Of a DNA stretch of 64,000 nt, positions 16,125-25,199 are shown in pieces. A model generated the notes under the pieces. That model saw nothing but the letters and a program-made list of their open reading frames with translations. It was not told the origin of the DNA and ran no database searches. How positions within the stretch are numbered: position 1 is the first letter of the stretch; every line of letters begins with the position of its first letter. The translations under genes and the position numbers were made by a program. Source of the DNA: Panacagrimonas sp041603235 (lineage in GTDB: Bacteria > Pseudomonadota > Gammaproteobacteria > Nevskiales > Nevskiaceae); contig JBFIES010000001.1 in assembly GCA_041603235.1 (NCBI GenBank), forward strand, positions 496,001-560,000, written 5' to 3'.

Positions 16125-16376
16125 TCAGGATGCCGCATCTTCAGCATTATCCGCTTCCGGGTCATAGAGCCTGACGGCACGCGCCGGCACGATGGTGGAA
16201 ATGGCATGCTTGTAGACCATCTGGCTCACACTGTTCTTCAACAGAACCACGAAGGAATCAAAGGATTCGATCTGACCCTGCAACTTGATGCCATTAACAA
16301 GGTAGATGGAAACCGGAATGCGCTCTTTGCGCAGCGCATTGAGAAATGGTTCTTGCAACGTATGGCCTTTTGACAT
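16125..16376 (-). CDS. hfq: RNA chaperone Hfq
   Basis: An 83-residue Sm-like hexameric RNA chaperone that matches small RNAs to mRNAs. Sm1 motif: LQEPFLNALRKERIPVSIYL and VNGIKLQGQIESFDSFVVLL; Sm2 motif: QMVYKHAISTIVP, with the signature YKHA. The proximal-face residues (Gln8, Phe42, Tyr55, Lys56, His57 region) are present. The C-terminal tail is short and acidic compared with E. coli Hfq. In the miaA-hfq-hflX order. Confidence 0.98.
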   Translation of the reverse strand: MSKGHTLQEPFLNALRKERIPVSIYLVNGIKLQGQIESFDSFVVLLKNSVSQMVYKHAISTIVPARAVRLYDPEADNAEDAAS

Positions 16377-16454
16377 GGTGAATCCCCAGGTGTTTCGTTA
16401 TTTATCGCGCCGCGAGTACGCCGCCCGCGCGGTCGCAAAAGTCTAGCACGACGA

Positions 16455-17450
16455 TTATGGCGCCCATTGTTTCAGGTATTCGAGCGCCTCATTGACCAAC
16501 AACTCGGGTCGGAAGTTCACATCGCTTCGCTGCTCCGCGCCGGGATCGCCAAGCAACTCGCAAATATCATGCTCAGAGCGCAGCCAGGTCACCTGCCGTT
16601 TGGCGAATTGCCGCGTCGCCGCCAGCGCTCTGGCCTGCGCCTCGGCAAGCGTTCCTTGCCCGTCTAGATAGTCCCAGACCTGCCGGTAGCCCACCGAGCG
16701 AATCGATGGCAGATGAGGCCCGAGATCGTCGCGCGTATGCAGTGCCGCCACTTCATCAACAAAGCCCGCAGAAAACATGAGCTGCAGGCGCTGCTCGATG
16801 CGGGCATGCAGTGCAGACCGGCTGTGCGGTTGCAGAACCAGCTTCAGGTACTGACGATCTCGTGGCGCCTGCCGTGCTCGGTCCTGCAAATCACTGATGC
16901 GACGCCCGCTCAGCTGGACCACTTCCAGCGCACGCTGAATTCTCTGACTGTCGTTCGGATGCAAACGCGCCGCAGCCTCCGGGTCCGCTTGTGCCAGCTC
17001 TGCATGCAATGAAGGCCAGCCCTCGCGTGCTGCGCGATCAGAAATCTGCTTGCGGATGCCGCTATCTGCGCGTGGCAAGTCACTGAGCCCAGATTCCAGT
17101 GAGCGGAAATACATCATGGAGCCGCCCACCAGCAGCGGCAGCGCGCCGCGGCCACGAATGTCATCGATCAACTGTGTCGCATCATGGGCGAACTCTGCCG
17201 CCGAATAGATTTGTGCGGGATCGCGGATATCAATCAGGTGATGCGGGATCAGTGCCTGCGTCGCGGCGTCCGGCTTGGCCGTCCCGATGTCCATGCCGCG
17301 AAAAATTTGCGCCGAATCCACACTGACAATTTCGCTAGGCTGGCCTTGTACTGCCAGTGCATGTGCGAAGGCCAGCGCAAGATCAGACTTGCCCGATGCG
17401 GTGGGCCCCATCAGGAATACTGCGCGCGGTGCTGGCAACTCGCTGATCAA
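16455..17450 (-). CDS. miaA: tRNA dimethylallyltransferase
   Basis: A 331-residue enzyme that transfers a dimethylallyl group from DMAPP to N6 of A37 in tRNAs reading UNN codons. P-loop GPTASGKSDLA at about 15-25; SVDSAQIFRGMDIGTAKP, HHLIDIRDP and LLVGGSMMYFRSLESGL are family motifs; the C-terminal helix TRQFAKRQVTWLR contacts tRNA. The start is TTG at 17450, overlapping the mutL stop as TTGA, with no better ATG nearby. Part of the mutL-miaA-hfq-hflX run. Confidence 0.95.
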   Translation of the reverse strand: MISELPAPRAVFLMGPTASGKSDLALAFAHALAVQGQPSEIVSVDSAQIFRGMDIGTAKPDAATQALIPHHLIDIRDPAQIYSAAEFAHDATQLIDDIRGRGALPLLVGGSMMYFRSLESGLSDLPRADSGIRKQISDRAAREGWPSLHAELAQADPEAAARLHPNDSQRIQRALEVVQLSGRRISDLQDRARQAPRDRQYLKLVLQPHSRSALHARIEQRLQLMFSAGFVDEVAALHTRDDLGPHLPSIRSVGYRQVWDYLDGQGTLAEAQARALAATRQFAKRQVTWLRSEHDICELLGDPGAEQRSDVNFRPELLVNEALEYLKQWAP

Positions 17451-19258
17451 CGACCGCGCAGGAATAGACGATCCAGCGCCGCCATTTCGAGCTGCACCCA
17501 GGTCGGCCGTCCGTGATTACACTGATCGGCCAATTCAGTGCGTTCCATGTCACGCAGCAGCGCATCCATCTCCGGCAGTGTCAAACGACGATTGGCCTTG
17601 ATCGCCGCACGGCAGGCCACGTCTGCGAGCACCCGGCTCTGCGCATCCAGCACTTCACCCAGATGCGCGTGCGGCGCTGAACGACCATCCTCTCGCGTCA
17701 GGCCGGTCAGCAGGGCTGAAACATCTTCCCGCGCGAGAATGGGCGGTACTCCGCGAACCAGAATGCTCGATGGCCCTGCTCGGTCGATGTCCAGACCCAG
17801 AGCAGCAAATTCTTCGCGACGCGTCTCAAGCGCGTCCGCTGCATCCTCGCTGAGATTGACCACTTCGGGAGACAACAGCGTTTGCGAGGGCAACTTGCCT
17901 GCGTTGAGCTCAAGCTTCATGCGCTCATAGAGCACACGCTCATGTGCAGCATGGGCATCCACCACCACCATGCCCCGTGCGTTCTGCGCAAGAATGAAAA
18001 CCCCGTGCAACTGCGCGATGGCGCGCCCCAGTGTGTGACCCGTCTCCGCAGGCTCGTGAGACGAATCGGAGGCCATGTCCTGAGGCGAGACCGGCAAGGA
18101 TTCGCGCCCCTGCATCATGGCCCAGGCCGTCTGCTGAATGCTGCCCTCCCGCACCTGCCAGTCTGTTCTTGGCGCCGATGGACCCCATGGACGCGAAGGC
18201 GTCGATGCCTCGCTCACCGGTCGGTCAAACGCGACCTGGTGCTGATCTTCTGAGGGGCGCAAGTCGCGCAAACAACGTTGCACCGCGCCAAACAGGAAGT
18301 CATGGATCTGACCGGATTCACGAAACCGCACTTCTGTCTTCTGCGGGTGCACGTTGACATCGACCGCTTGCGCATCCAGCTCCAGATACAGCACAAAGGC
18401 CGGATGGCGTGTGGAATGCATCGCATCGGCCAGCGCGCGACGCAGCGCGAATGCCACCAGACGGTCTCGCACGCTGCGCCCGTTGACAAAGAAATATTGA
18501 AGGTCGGTTGAGGCGCGCGAAAAGCTGGGGCGCGCAAACCAGCCCGACAACCGCATGCCCAGCCGCGACTGATCAACCTCGACCCGGTTCGCAACAAACT
18601 CTGCACCGCACACCGCAGCAATGCGCGACTTGCGTGAGGCCTCATCGGTCGCCGGCTGCAAATCAAAAAGCACGCGCCCCTCGTGTCGCAGGCAAATGGC
18701 CACATCCATGCGAGCGAGCGCCAGCCGTCGCAACCACTGATCCGCATGGCGCAGCTCGGTCGCCGTACTTTTCAGGAATTTTCGCCGTGCGGGCGTATTG
18801 AAAAACAGATCGCGCACTTCGACCGTGGTTCCCGGCGGATGGGCGCTGGGCTGAGCTTGCGTTCCGCTGGCAATCTCTCCCGCTCCACCCATCATCCAGC
18901 CGTGCTCGGCACCCGGTTGCCTGGAAGTGATCGACATGCGCGACACTGACAGGATGCTTGGCAGGGCCTCTCCGCGAAAGCCGAGGCTGGCCACGGATTC
19001 CAGATCTTCCAGACTGTGAATCTTGCCGGTGGCGTGGCGGAAAAAGGCCAGCTCCAACTCTTCAGGGGCGATGCCGCTGCCGTTGTCTCGAATGCGGATC
19101 AGGCGCTGTCCGCCTTGCTCGAGTTCGACTTCGATGCGCGTTGCGCCGGCATCGATGCTGTTCTCCGTCAGCTCCTTGACCACGGCCGCCGGACGCTCGA
19201 CCACCTCGCCAGCAGCGATCTGGTTGATCAGTACATCAGGGAGAATCTGAATCGGCAT
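17447..19258 (-). CDS. mutL: DNA mismatch repair protein MutL
   Basis: A 603-residue GHKL ATPase that links MutS mismatch recognition to strand incision. N-terminal ATPase motifs: TENSIDAGA, IRDNGSGI and GFRGEALPSI. The C-terminal dimerisation domain carries DAHAAHERVLYE (about 433-444) and QCNHGRPTW near the end. These correspond to the DQHA(X)2E(X)4E and C(P)HGRP metal-site motifs of endonuclease-type MutL, with Gln replaced by Ala in the first. This suggests nicking ability and MutH-independent repair. The ATG at 19258 begins MPIQILPDVLINQIAAGEVV. The stop is shared with the miaA TTG start. Confidence 0.97.
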   Translation of the reverse strand: MPIQILPDVLINQIAAGEVVERPAAVVKELTENSIDAGATRIEVELEQGGQRLIRIRDNGSGIAPEELELAFFRHATGKIHSLEDLESVASLGFRGEALPSILSVSRMSITSRQPGAEHGWMMGGAGEIASGTQAQPSAHPPGTTVEVRDLFFNTPARRKFLKSTATELRHADQWLRRLALARMDVAICLRHEGRVLFDLQPATDEASRKSRIAAVCGAEFVANRVEVDQSRLGMRLSGWFARPSFSRASTDLQYFFVNGRSVRDRLVAFALRRALADAMHSTRHPAFVLYLELDAQAVDVNVHPQKTEVRFRESGQIHDFLFGAVQRCLRDLRPSEDQHQVAFDRPVSEASTPSRPWGPSAPRTDWQVREGSIQQTAWAMMQGRESLPVSPQDMASDSSHEPAETGHTLGRAIAQLHGVFILAQNARGMVVVDAHAAHERVLYERMKLELNAGKLPSQTLLSPEVVNLSEDAADALETRREEFAALGLDIDRAGPSSILVRGVPPILAREDVSALLTGLTREDGRSAPHAHLGEVLDAQSRVLADVACRAAIKANRRLTLPEMDALLRDMERTELADQCNHGRPTWVQLEMAALDRLFLRGR

Positions 19259-19339
19259 GGGCGCGCATTATCCGCACTTTGCGATTCTGAATCTGGCATT
19301 AGGCCTACTGGGCCGTCAGAAAACAGCAAGAACTTCACA

Positions 19340-19375
19340 AATAAAAGGGCCGCGCATCCCTGCGCGGCCCTTTCT
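19340..19375 (-). terminator. Terminator between amiC and mutL
   Basis: A 13-bp stem (AAAGGGCCGCGCA / TGCGCGGCCCTTT, 4-nt loop) followed on the minus strand by TTTTATTTG. Lies 50-85 bp downstream of the amidase stop, so mutL likely has its own promoter in the remaining 80 bp. Confidence 0.85.
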
Positions 19376-19426
19376 CCCTGCCCCCAGATTCGGGCATTCA
19401 CGGCTTTCAGTTCTTATGCCTGATTC

Positions 19427-20701
19427 TCAGCCGTCCTCCTTGAAGGTGGATTGATCGTTCTGCACCTTGAGCAAACGCGGTGATCCCGGGTCTGGCTGCA
19501 ATTCTCGAGGACGATAACTTTCAAAATAGCCTTTCACGCCCAGAAATATCGAGCGCGCCAGCTTTTCCTGGCCGCTCTTGCTGACCAGGATCCGCTCTTC
19601 GGTGGGATTGCTGATAAACGCGGTTTCGACCAGAACCGAAGGAATATCCGGCGCCTTGAGCACCACAAATGCCGCCTGCTGAACCGAGTTGCGCAGCAGC
19701 GGATTGACCTGCCCGAGCGCCTTGAGCACCCGCGCCCCGACATCGAAGCTGGCTTCCATCGTCGAGGATTGGGACAAATCGATCAGGACGGACGCCAGGT
19801 CATCGCCCTTGTTGTCCAGGGCGATCCCGCCGACCAGATCCGCCGCATTTTCCTTCTGTGCCAGCCAGTGCGCATGTTCACTGGTCGCGCCGCGCGGCGA
19901 AACCACGTAGACCGAAGAACCGCGCTTGCTGCGATTGGTAATGGCATTGGCATGCACCGAAACAAACAGGTCGGCCTGCGCCTTGCGCGCCCGATTGATG
20001 CGTTCACGCAGCCCCAGATAGTAGTCACCATCGCGGGTCATGACGGCCTTGAAACCGGGCTCGGCATTGATCATTTCCGCCAGGCGCCGCGAAAGCGCCA
20101 GCGCCACATCCTTTTCGCGCGCACCGTGTTTGCCAATCGCACCCGGGTCTTCACCGCCGTGACCCGCATCAATCGCCACAATGACAGGGCGCGGCTTCCA
20201 GGCCTCTTCCTTGAGCGGTGGCGTTACCTTGCGGGCGACACGTTCGATTGCATCATCAATGACTACGCCGGGCGCTTCCTCGCCGATATCCAGAACCAGC
20301 CGGTAGCCGTACTGGTCAGCCGGGTCGAGCAGAAAGGTCCGCGGATTCACCTCGGAAGCCATATCCAGGACCACTCTCAAACTGCCGTCTTCTCGCGCAG
20401 CGGCCCGAATCTTCTGGACCACGCCCTGGCCCTTGACCTTGTTGGCGATACTGGCGCCAGCCGTGGCCGGCAGATCAACCACGATTCGGTTCGGAGCATC
20501 CAGCGTAAAAACGTGATGATCCGGTGCGGACTCCAGTTCAAAGACGACGCGCGTCCCCTCTGGTGACGCCCACAGGCGCAGGTCGCGTAGCTCGCCGGCG
20601 TGGGCGCTAAACGCTGCCAAACCCAGAAATATGACGGTTACCCAACGCAAAACGGCTTTCTCCAGCCTTGAGGCTGGCGGAAACATAGCGTGACTAATCA
20701 T
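19427..20701 (-). CDS. amiC: N-acetylmuramoyl-L-alanine amidase (AmiC-like)
   Basis: A 424-residue periplasmic zinc amidase that cleaves the peptide stem from MurNAc during daughter-cell separation. A signal peptide (LRWVTVIFLGLAAFSAHAG) is followed by an AMIN domain (about 35-135, septal targeting) and an Amidase_3 domain with zinc ligands in AIDAGHGGEDPG (His), GAREKD (Glu) and SVHANA (His). The ATG at 20701 is chosen over an upstream TTG (20710); an ATG at 20686 is also possible. The position after tsaE and before mutL is conserved in gammaproteobacteria. AmiB/AmiC distinction rests on architecture only. Confidence 0.92.
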   Translation of the reverse strand: MISHAMFPPASRLEKAVLRWVTVIFLGLAAFSAHAGELRDLRLWASPEGTRVVFELESAPDHHVFTLDAPNRIVVDLPATAGASIANKVKGQGVVQKIRAAAREDGSLRVVLDMASEVNPRTFLLDPADQYGYRLVLDIGEEAPGVVIDDAIERVARKVTPPLKEEAWKPRPVIVAIDAGHGGEDPGAIGKHGAREKDVALALSRRLAEMINAEPGFKAVMTRDGDYYLGLRERINRARKAQADLFVSVHANAITNRSKRGSSVYVVSPRGATSEHAHWLAQKENAADLVGGIALDNKGDDLASVLIDLSQSSTMEASFDVGARVLKALGQVNPLLRNSVQQAAFVVLKAPDIPSVLVETAFISNPTEERILVSKSGQEKLARSIFLGVKGYFESYRPRELQPDPGSPRLLKVQNDQSTFKEDG

Positions 20702-20737
20702 CGAACGCAAGATTTTATTCGTTTATGCAGCAATCGC

Positions 20738-21190
20738 TTAGGGGATCAATTTAATGTCAATTGTGCCGCCGACTGAACTCTCTAGAGTGGCGAGCCGATG
20801 CTCGCCCTGATGACTCAGGAAAACCTCGATATCCGGAGCCGGCAAATAGCCCTCGCCCTGCTCTGGCCATTCCACCAGCCAGATGCAGCTTTCCGGGGAG
20901 TAGTCGATCAAGCCCAACTCCTCCACTTCCGAAGGGTCAGCCAGCCGATAAAGGTCCAGATGCAGAAAATTCTGCTGGCCCGCCGCATAAGGCTCCATCA
21001 GGGTATAGGTCGGGCTACGCAAGGTGCCGCCGATCCCAGCGGCGCGAAGCAGCCCACGCGCTAACGTGGTCTTGCCGGCACCGAGATCGCCGTGCAGGAA
21101 GACCACGCCGTGCCCACGCTGGAGCAGCACCTGCGCCAGACCGGCGCCCAATGCCAGCGTTGCGGCTTCGTCGGGAAGTTCGAATTTCAT
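20738..21190 (-). CDS. tsaE: tRNA t6A37 threonylcarbamoyl complex ATPase TsaE
   Basis: A 150-residue P-loop ATPase that drives the TsaBD complex in forming N6-threonylcarbamoyl-adenosine at A37 of ANN-decoding tRNAs. Walker A is GDLGAGKTTLARG (about 35-47); SPTYTLMEPY and HLDLYRL are family motifs; IWLVEWPEQGEGYLP matches the conserved EWPE segment. The start overlaps the nnr stop as ATGA. The usual pairing nnr-tsaE-amiC is kept. Confidence 0.95.
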   Translation of the reverse strand: MKFELPDEAATLALGAGLAQVLLQRGHGVVFLHGDLGAGKTTLARGLLRAAGIGGTLRSPTYTLMEPYAAGQQNFLHLDLYRLADPSEVEELGLIDYSPESCIWLVEWPEQGEGYLPAPDIEVFLSHQGEHRLATLESSVGGTIDIKLIP

Positions 21191-22686
21191 CGCGGATTGA
21201 GCACGACGCGCAGTTGTTCAATCAGATCGCTGGGCAGCAGGCCGCGCGGCTGGTCCTGTGCAGCACGATCCCCCGCGATGGCGTGCGCCAGCACCCCAAT
21301 ACTCGCGGACAATTCCGCGCCGAGCCCTTGTGCCATGAGTGCAGCGATGATCCCGGTCAGCACATCGCCCATGCCGCCGACCGCCATTCCAGGGTTTCCG
21401 TAGGGGCACAGGGCCAGATGGTGACCACTCACCAGACTGCCAGCGCCCTTGAGCACCGCGACTGCCGACCATGTTCTGTGAAGCGCGCGTGCCGCATCGA
21501 CCCTGTTCGCCTGAACGTCTGCGTTTGAAATGCCCAGAAGCCGGGCTGCTTCGCCGGGGTGTGGCGTGATCACGCAACGCGCATCCAGCCTTGAATGCGG
21601 CGCGCTGGCCAAGCAATTGAGCGCATCCGCATCGACGACCATGGGTTTACCTGCGGACCGGCACTGCTCCAGCAGTGAACCACCCCAGTTCGACCGCCCC
21701 AGACCCGGACCGACGGCGATGACATCCGCCCGCTCAAGCAAGTGCGAAATCGAATCACCACAGTCGACGCCGTGCGCCATGATCTCCGGCTGCGCCGCAC
21801 TGATCTGCAATGCATGCTGCGGCCGGGTGGCCAGGCTGACCAAACCGGCGCCCGAGCGCAGAGCACCGCGCGCAGCCAACAAGGCTGCCCCGCTCATGCC
21901 GGTATCACCGCCCACCACCAGAACGTGGCCGTGACGCCCCTTGTGCGCTGCTGCGGCCCTGCGCGGCAGGTGCTTCGACAAATCCGCTGGCGCGAGCAGG
22001 CGCGCCAGAGCCGGCGTGCGGCCGTCGAGAACTCCGCTCGCACCCAGATCATGGAAATGCCGGAAACCGCAGTGTTCCGGGCCCTGACCAACAAACAAGC
22101 CCAGCTTTCGCCCGATGAAACTGATTGTCAGATCCGCCCGCACCGCGACGCCGTGAACCTGTCCGGTGTCTGCATTCAGGCCCGAAGGCACATCGATGGC
22201 AATCACGCCCTGCTCTGGCCGCCGCGCATTGATGGCCCGAATTGCCTGTGCCGCCACGCCGTCCACATCGCGGCTCATACCGATGCCGAAAATGGCATCG
22301 CAAATCACATCCGCCGAATGCATCGCCTGGTCGGCAAACAGGATCGAATATTCGTGGACCACACCGCCTTCGCGCGCCCAACCCGCATGCGCCTGCACAG
22401 CATCGCCGGCCTTGGGCACGTTGCCGATTCGCGCCAGTTGCACCTTGAAGCCCTCACGCCGCGCGATGCTTGCGAGCTCGTAGCCGTCACCGCCGTTGTT
22501 CCCGGGGCCACAGAGAACCACCAGACTACGGGCATCGGGCCAGCGCATGCGCAAGGCATCGAAACTGGCTTGTGCAGCGCGGTGCATCAGCGTGTATCCG
22601 GCGATGCCCAATTCGTCGATGGCCCGGCGATCCAGCTCGCGCACCTGTTCGGCGGAATACAATTGCGAGCGATGGTCAAGATTCAT
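21187..22686 (-). CDS. nnr: Bifunctional NAD(P)H-hydrate epimerase/dehydratase
   Basis: A 499-residue fusion that repairs hydrated NADH/NADPH. The N-terminal YjeF_N domain (epimerase, about 1-215) has GPGNNGGDGYELA and IAIDVPSGLNADTG. The C-terminal ribokinase-like domain (ADP-dependent dehydratase, about 230-495) has GHVLVVGGDTGMSGAA, VITPHPGEAARLLG and NPGMAVGGMGDVLTG. The ATG at 22686 is chosen; a TTG directly before it is unlikely. Divergent from queG with a 44-bp gap, and coupled to tsaE. Confidence 0.95.
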   Translation of the reverse strand: MNLDHRSQLYSAEQVRELDRRAIDELGIAGYTLMHRAAQASFDALRMRWPDARSLVVLCGPGNNGGDGYELASIARREGFKVQLARIGNVPKAGDAVQAHAGWAREGGVVHEYSILFADQAMHSADVICDAIFGIGMSRDVDGVAAQAIRAINARRPEQGVIAIDVPSGLNADTGQVHGVAVRADLTISFIGRKLGLFVGQGPEHCGFRHFHDLGASGVLDGRTPALARLLAPADLSKHLPRRAAAAHKGRHGHVLVVGGDTGMSGAALLAARGALRSGAGLVSLATRPQHALQISAAQPEIMAHGVDCGDSISHLLERADVIAVGPGLGRSNWGGSLLEQCRSAGKPMVVDADALNCLASAPHSRLDARCVITPHPGEAARLLGISNADVQANRVDAARALHRTWSAVAVLKGAGSLVSGHHLALCPYGNPGMAVGGMGDVLTGIIAALMAQGLGAELSASIGVLAHAIAGDRAAQDQPRGLLPSDLIEQLRVVLNPR

Positions 22687-22730
22687 CAATACATTATGCG
22701 TGCGCCAGCTGGACCGGGTGAAGCCCTCTC

Positions 22731-23810
22731 ATGAGTGCAAGCGCACTGTCTGATAACGCGCTGCGAGAACTGGCGGATAGGATTCGCAGTTGGGCGATCG
22801 AGCTCGGCTTTGCCGATGCGGGAATCTCCCGTGTGGAACTGAGCGAAGACCTCGCCCACCTCAAAGGCTGGCTGGACAAGGAGTTTCACGGCGCCATGTC
22901 CTATATGGCGCGCGATCCGGAAATGCGCGCAACACCAGACAAACTCCACCCCGGGACACTCAGCGTCATCAGCGTGCGCATGCCCTACTGGCCCAATGCG
23001 AAACCCGCTGCGACGGTCCTGAAGCAGCCGGATCAAGCCTACATTTCCAGATACGCACTGGGCCGCGACTATCACAAGGTCCTGCGCGGGAGACTGCGAA
23101 AACTGGCCCAGCGCATCGAGGCCGAAGCCGGGCCGCTTGGATACCGGGTGTTTTCGGACAGCGCACCGGCGCTCGAAAAAGCCATGGCGCGAGACGCTAG
23201 TCTGGGATGGATCGGCAAGCACTCTCTCCTGATTCGCAAGGAACAGGGTTCGTGGTTTTTTCTTGGTGAACTGTATTCCGATCTGCCCCTGCCGCCGGAT
23301 ACGCGACCCGCGGTTGAGAACAGTTGCGGCGGCTGTCAGGCCTGCATGCGCGCATGCCCCACCAACGCCATCGTTGCGCCCTACACGCTTGATGCCCGCC
23401 GCTGCATTTCCTACCTGACGATCGAGCACCACGGCGCTATTCCTGAGGCGTTCAGATCACTGATCGGCAATCGCATCTTTGGCTGTGATGATTGCCAACT
23501 CGTCTGCCCCTGGAATCGTCATACGCAGCAAACCGATATTGACGACTTCACGCCGCGGCACAGTCTGGACGCCATTTCTCTTCTGGATTTGTGGGCCTGG
23601 GACGAAGCGCGCTGGTTGATCAATACCGAAGGCATGCCCATTCGACGTCTTAACTTTCAGCGATGGCTGCGCAATCTTGCAGTCGCGCTAGGCAATGCAC
23701 CTAAATCCAGCGCGGTCATAGCGGCACTTGAGCAGCGCCGCGATCATCCGGACCCTATCGTTCGTGAGCACGTGCAATGGGCATTGGCAAAGCAGGGCGT
23801 GCCGGCCTGA
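22731..23810 (+). CDS. queG: Epoxyqueuosine reductase
   Basis: A 359-residue cobalamin-dependent enzyme that reduces epoxyqueuosine to queuosine in tRNA, the last step of the pathway. N-terminal cobalamin-binding region (YHKVLRGRL, GYRVFSDSAPALEK, GWIGKHSLLI); then two [4Fe-4S] ligand sets, CGGCQACMRACPTNAI and CDDCQLVCPWN; and a C-terminal HEAT-like tail (EHVQWAL) that binds tRNA. The length is standard. Encoded divergently from the nnr-tsaE unit. It stops 2 bp before the convergent stop of the next gene. Confidence 0.96.
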   Translation: MSASALSDNALRELADRIRSWAIELGFADAGISRVELSEDLAHLKGWLDKEFHGAMSYMARDPEMRATPDKLHPGTLSVISVRMPYWPNAKPAATVLKQPDQAYISRYALGRDYHKVLRGRLRKLAQRIEAEAGPLGYRVFSDSAPALEKAMARDASLGWIGKHSLLIRKEQGSWFFLGELYSDLPLPPDTRPAVENSCGGCQACMRACPTNAIVAPYTLDARRCISYLTIEHHGAIPEAFRSLIGNRIFGCDDCQLVCPWNRHTQQTDIDDFTPRHSLDAISLLDLWAWDEARWLINTEGMPIRRLNFQRWLRNLAVALGNAPKSSAVIAALEQRRDHPDPIVREHVQWALAKQGVPA

Positions 23811-23811
23811 C

Positions 23812-24783
23812 TCAGCGCTGCCCCGGAAGTCCAGCGCACCCGGGCGCATCCTGATCCCCGGCGCCATCAATCTCTGCACGTGTCTGGCTAACCGCATCCT
23901 GCAACCATGCGGGGATATCGATGATGCGATCCATTTGCGCTCGCGCACTGGCCGGGCATTGCTTCTCTAAGAGTACCTGCGCGAGGTTGTTTCTGGCTGC
24001 GACATCATCCGGCGCATAGTGCACCGCTTCACTCAGTTGCGTGAGTGCGGCATCTAGATCGCCCTCTGCATATTCGAGATTGGCCATTGCCAGACGAGAC
24101 AGGGCATCCGTCGGCCAATGTGCTTGCGCAGCCAGATAGGCACGGCGCGCCAGCGCCCTATTTCCAATGGATTCGAAAGGTGCTACTGCGGCAATCCAAC
24201 TGGCAGGAGTGGCCATGGGCGCAACGTGATCGGCATGCGCTGCAATGAATGCCCAGCGTCCGGCCAAGTCCCAGCTCTTGAGAAAAATCTGTGCTCGAAC
24301 CTCAAGACGTTCGTCTTCACCAGATCTCAGCACAAATTTATTGCTTTGCGAATCAAAACCGATCACCACCGCGTAATGCCAGACCGGCAGACTCTCAAGT
24401 CCCAGATTCTGCAGAACCAGCACCGGAGAACCCGCATCCAGGGCGCTGATCAGTTCTGCCGGATCGGGCTGCAATCGCAGTGGAATCCGCTGGTACTTGC
24501 GGGTAGCGGCCAGCATTTCAGCCTGCAAGCTGCCATGACGCTCCGGCACGTAAACCAGCGGGGTCAGTTCTTCCGGAGTCACCTCAAGACCATCTGCTGC
24601 CAGCAAAGTCGCGAGCGCGGCGGGGCCACAGTGATACTGCGTCTGCGCAAAAAACGGCGTATCTGACAGCTCGACTGAAAACCCTGAGGGCGGCTCGAAA
24701 GGCACAGGTCTGAGCAGCGAACAACCCGCACTCAAAACAAGAACGGCGAGCCAAAGGGCTCGCCGTTGTCTGAAAATATTCAA
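23812..24783 (-). CDS. PA2778-like cysteine peptidase lipoprotein with TPR domain
   Basis: A 323-residue lipoprotein: signal peptide ending LSAGC (lipidated Cys about 21), then a C39/papain-like domain (about 40-185) with the Cys motif QYHCGPAALATLLAA and the His motif VWHYAVVIGFD, then TPR-like helices (about 215-300; LAMANLEYAEGDLDAAL). This is the layout of the PA2778 family, commonly encoded next to a PA2779-type small membrane protein, as here 15 bp upstream. Probable role: envelope peptide processing; the substrate is unknown. The start is TTG at 24783; a strong hairpin covers the signal-peptide codons. Confidence 0.8.
   Translation of the reverse strand: MNIFRQRRALWLAVLVLSAGCSLLRPVPFEPPSGFSVELSDTPFFAQTQYHCGPAALATLLAADGLEVTPEELTPLVYVPERHGSLQAEMLAATRKYQRIPLRLQPDPAELISALDAGSPVLVLQNLGLESLPVWHYAVVIGFDSQSNKFVLRSGEDERLEVRAQIFLKSWDLAGRWAFIAAHADHVAPMATPASWIAAVAPFESIGNRALARRAYLAAQAHWPTDALSRLAMANLEYAEGDLDAALTQLSEAVHYAPDDVAARNNLAQVLLEKQCPASARAQMDRIIDIPAWLQDAVSQTRAEIDGAGDQDAPGCAGLPGQR
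24742..24767 (-). promoter_or_regulatory. Terminator-like hairpin inside signal-peptide codons
   Basis: A perfect 11-bp stem (AACGGCGAGCC/GGCTCGCCGTT, 4-nt loop), followed on the minus strand by CTTGTTTTG. It lies 6-14 codons into the peptidase gene, just after the small membrane-protein gene. It looks like an intrinsic terminator/attenuator but is inside the coding frame. Confidence 0.45.
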
Positions 24784-24798
24784 GCTTAGGCGGAAGTA

Positions 24799-25173
24799 TC
24801 AGAACCGCGTGAAGATGTTGGTGACACCCACCAGTTCCAGAATCAACAGGACCACGAACACGATCCCGACCACCGCCAGGGCACCGCTGCCCGCCGGCTG
24901 GTTTTCAATGTTGTGAGACAGGCGCTGCAGCTCTTCATCACTGAGACTGGCGACACGTTGCGAAGCCAGCTCAGATTCAACGCCCCAGGCTTCCAGCTGA
25001 CCTCGAACATCATCGCGTGCCATGAAGGCATTCACAGTGTTAATCGATGCTTCGCGACTTTGAGTCGAAGCGGCTCGCTCAGTTCCAATCATGCCGGCTT
25101 GGGCAGAAAAGCCAGACAGCATGAAGACTGCGCACAGCCAGCCCGTCAGAAGTTGTCGAATTGAGTTGCTCAT
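24799..25173 (-). CDS. PA2779-like small membrane protein
   Basis: A 124-residue protein with a signal peptide (LLTGWLCAVFMLSGFSAQAG), a short polar helical middle (RASTQSREASINTVNAFMARDDV and LASLSDEELQRLS-like segments) and a C-terminal membrane helix (ALAVVGIVFVVLLILELVG). This is the organisation of PA2779-family proteins, which lie beside PA2778-type peptidases; it may be the peptidase substrate or its membrane partner. The ATG at 25173 begins the signal peptide; the frame is open further upstream but without a plausible start context. Function unknown. Confidence 0.8.
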   Translation of the reverse strand: MSNSIRQLLTGWLCAVFMLSGFSAQAGMIGTERAASTQSREASINTVNAFMARDDVRGQLEAWGVESELASQRVASLSDEELQRLSHNIENQPAGSGALAVVGIVFVVLLILELVGVTNIFTRF

Positions 25174-25199
25174 AAGTTCAGCCCCGAAAATTTTTCTGT

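Noticed and set aside
21742..22734. 330-codon plus-strand frame opposite nnr, and a 248-codon minus-strand frame (22686-23432) opposite queG
   Set aside because: Both are antisense to well-conserved enzymes and have no recognisable motifs.
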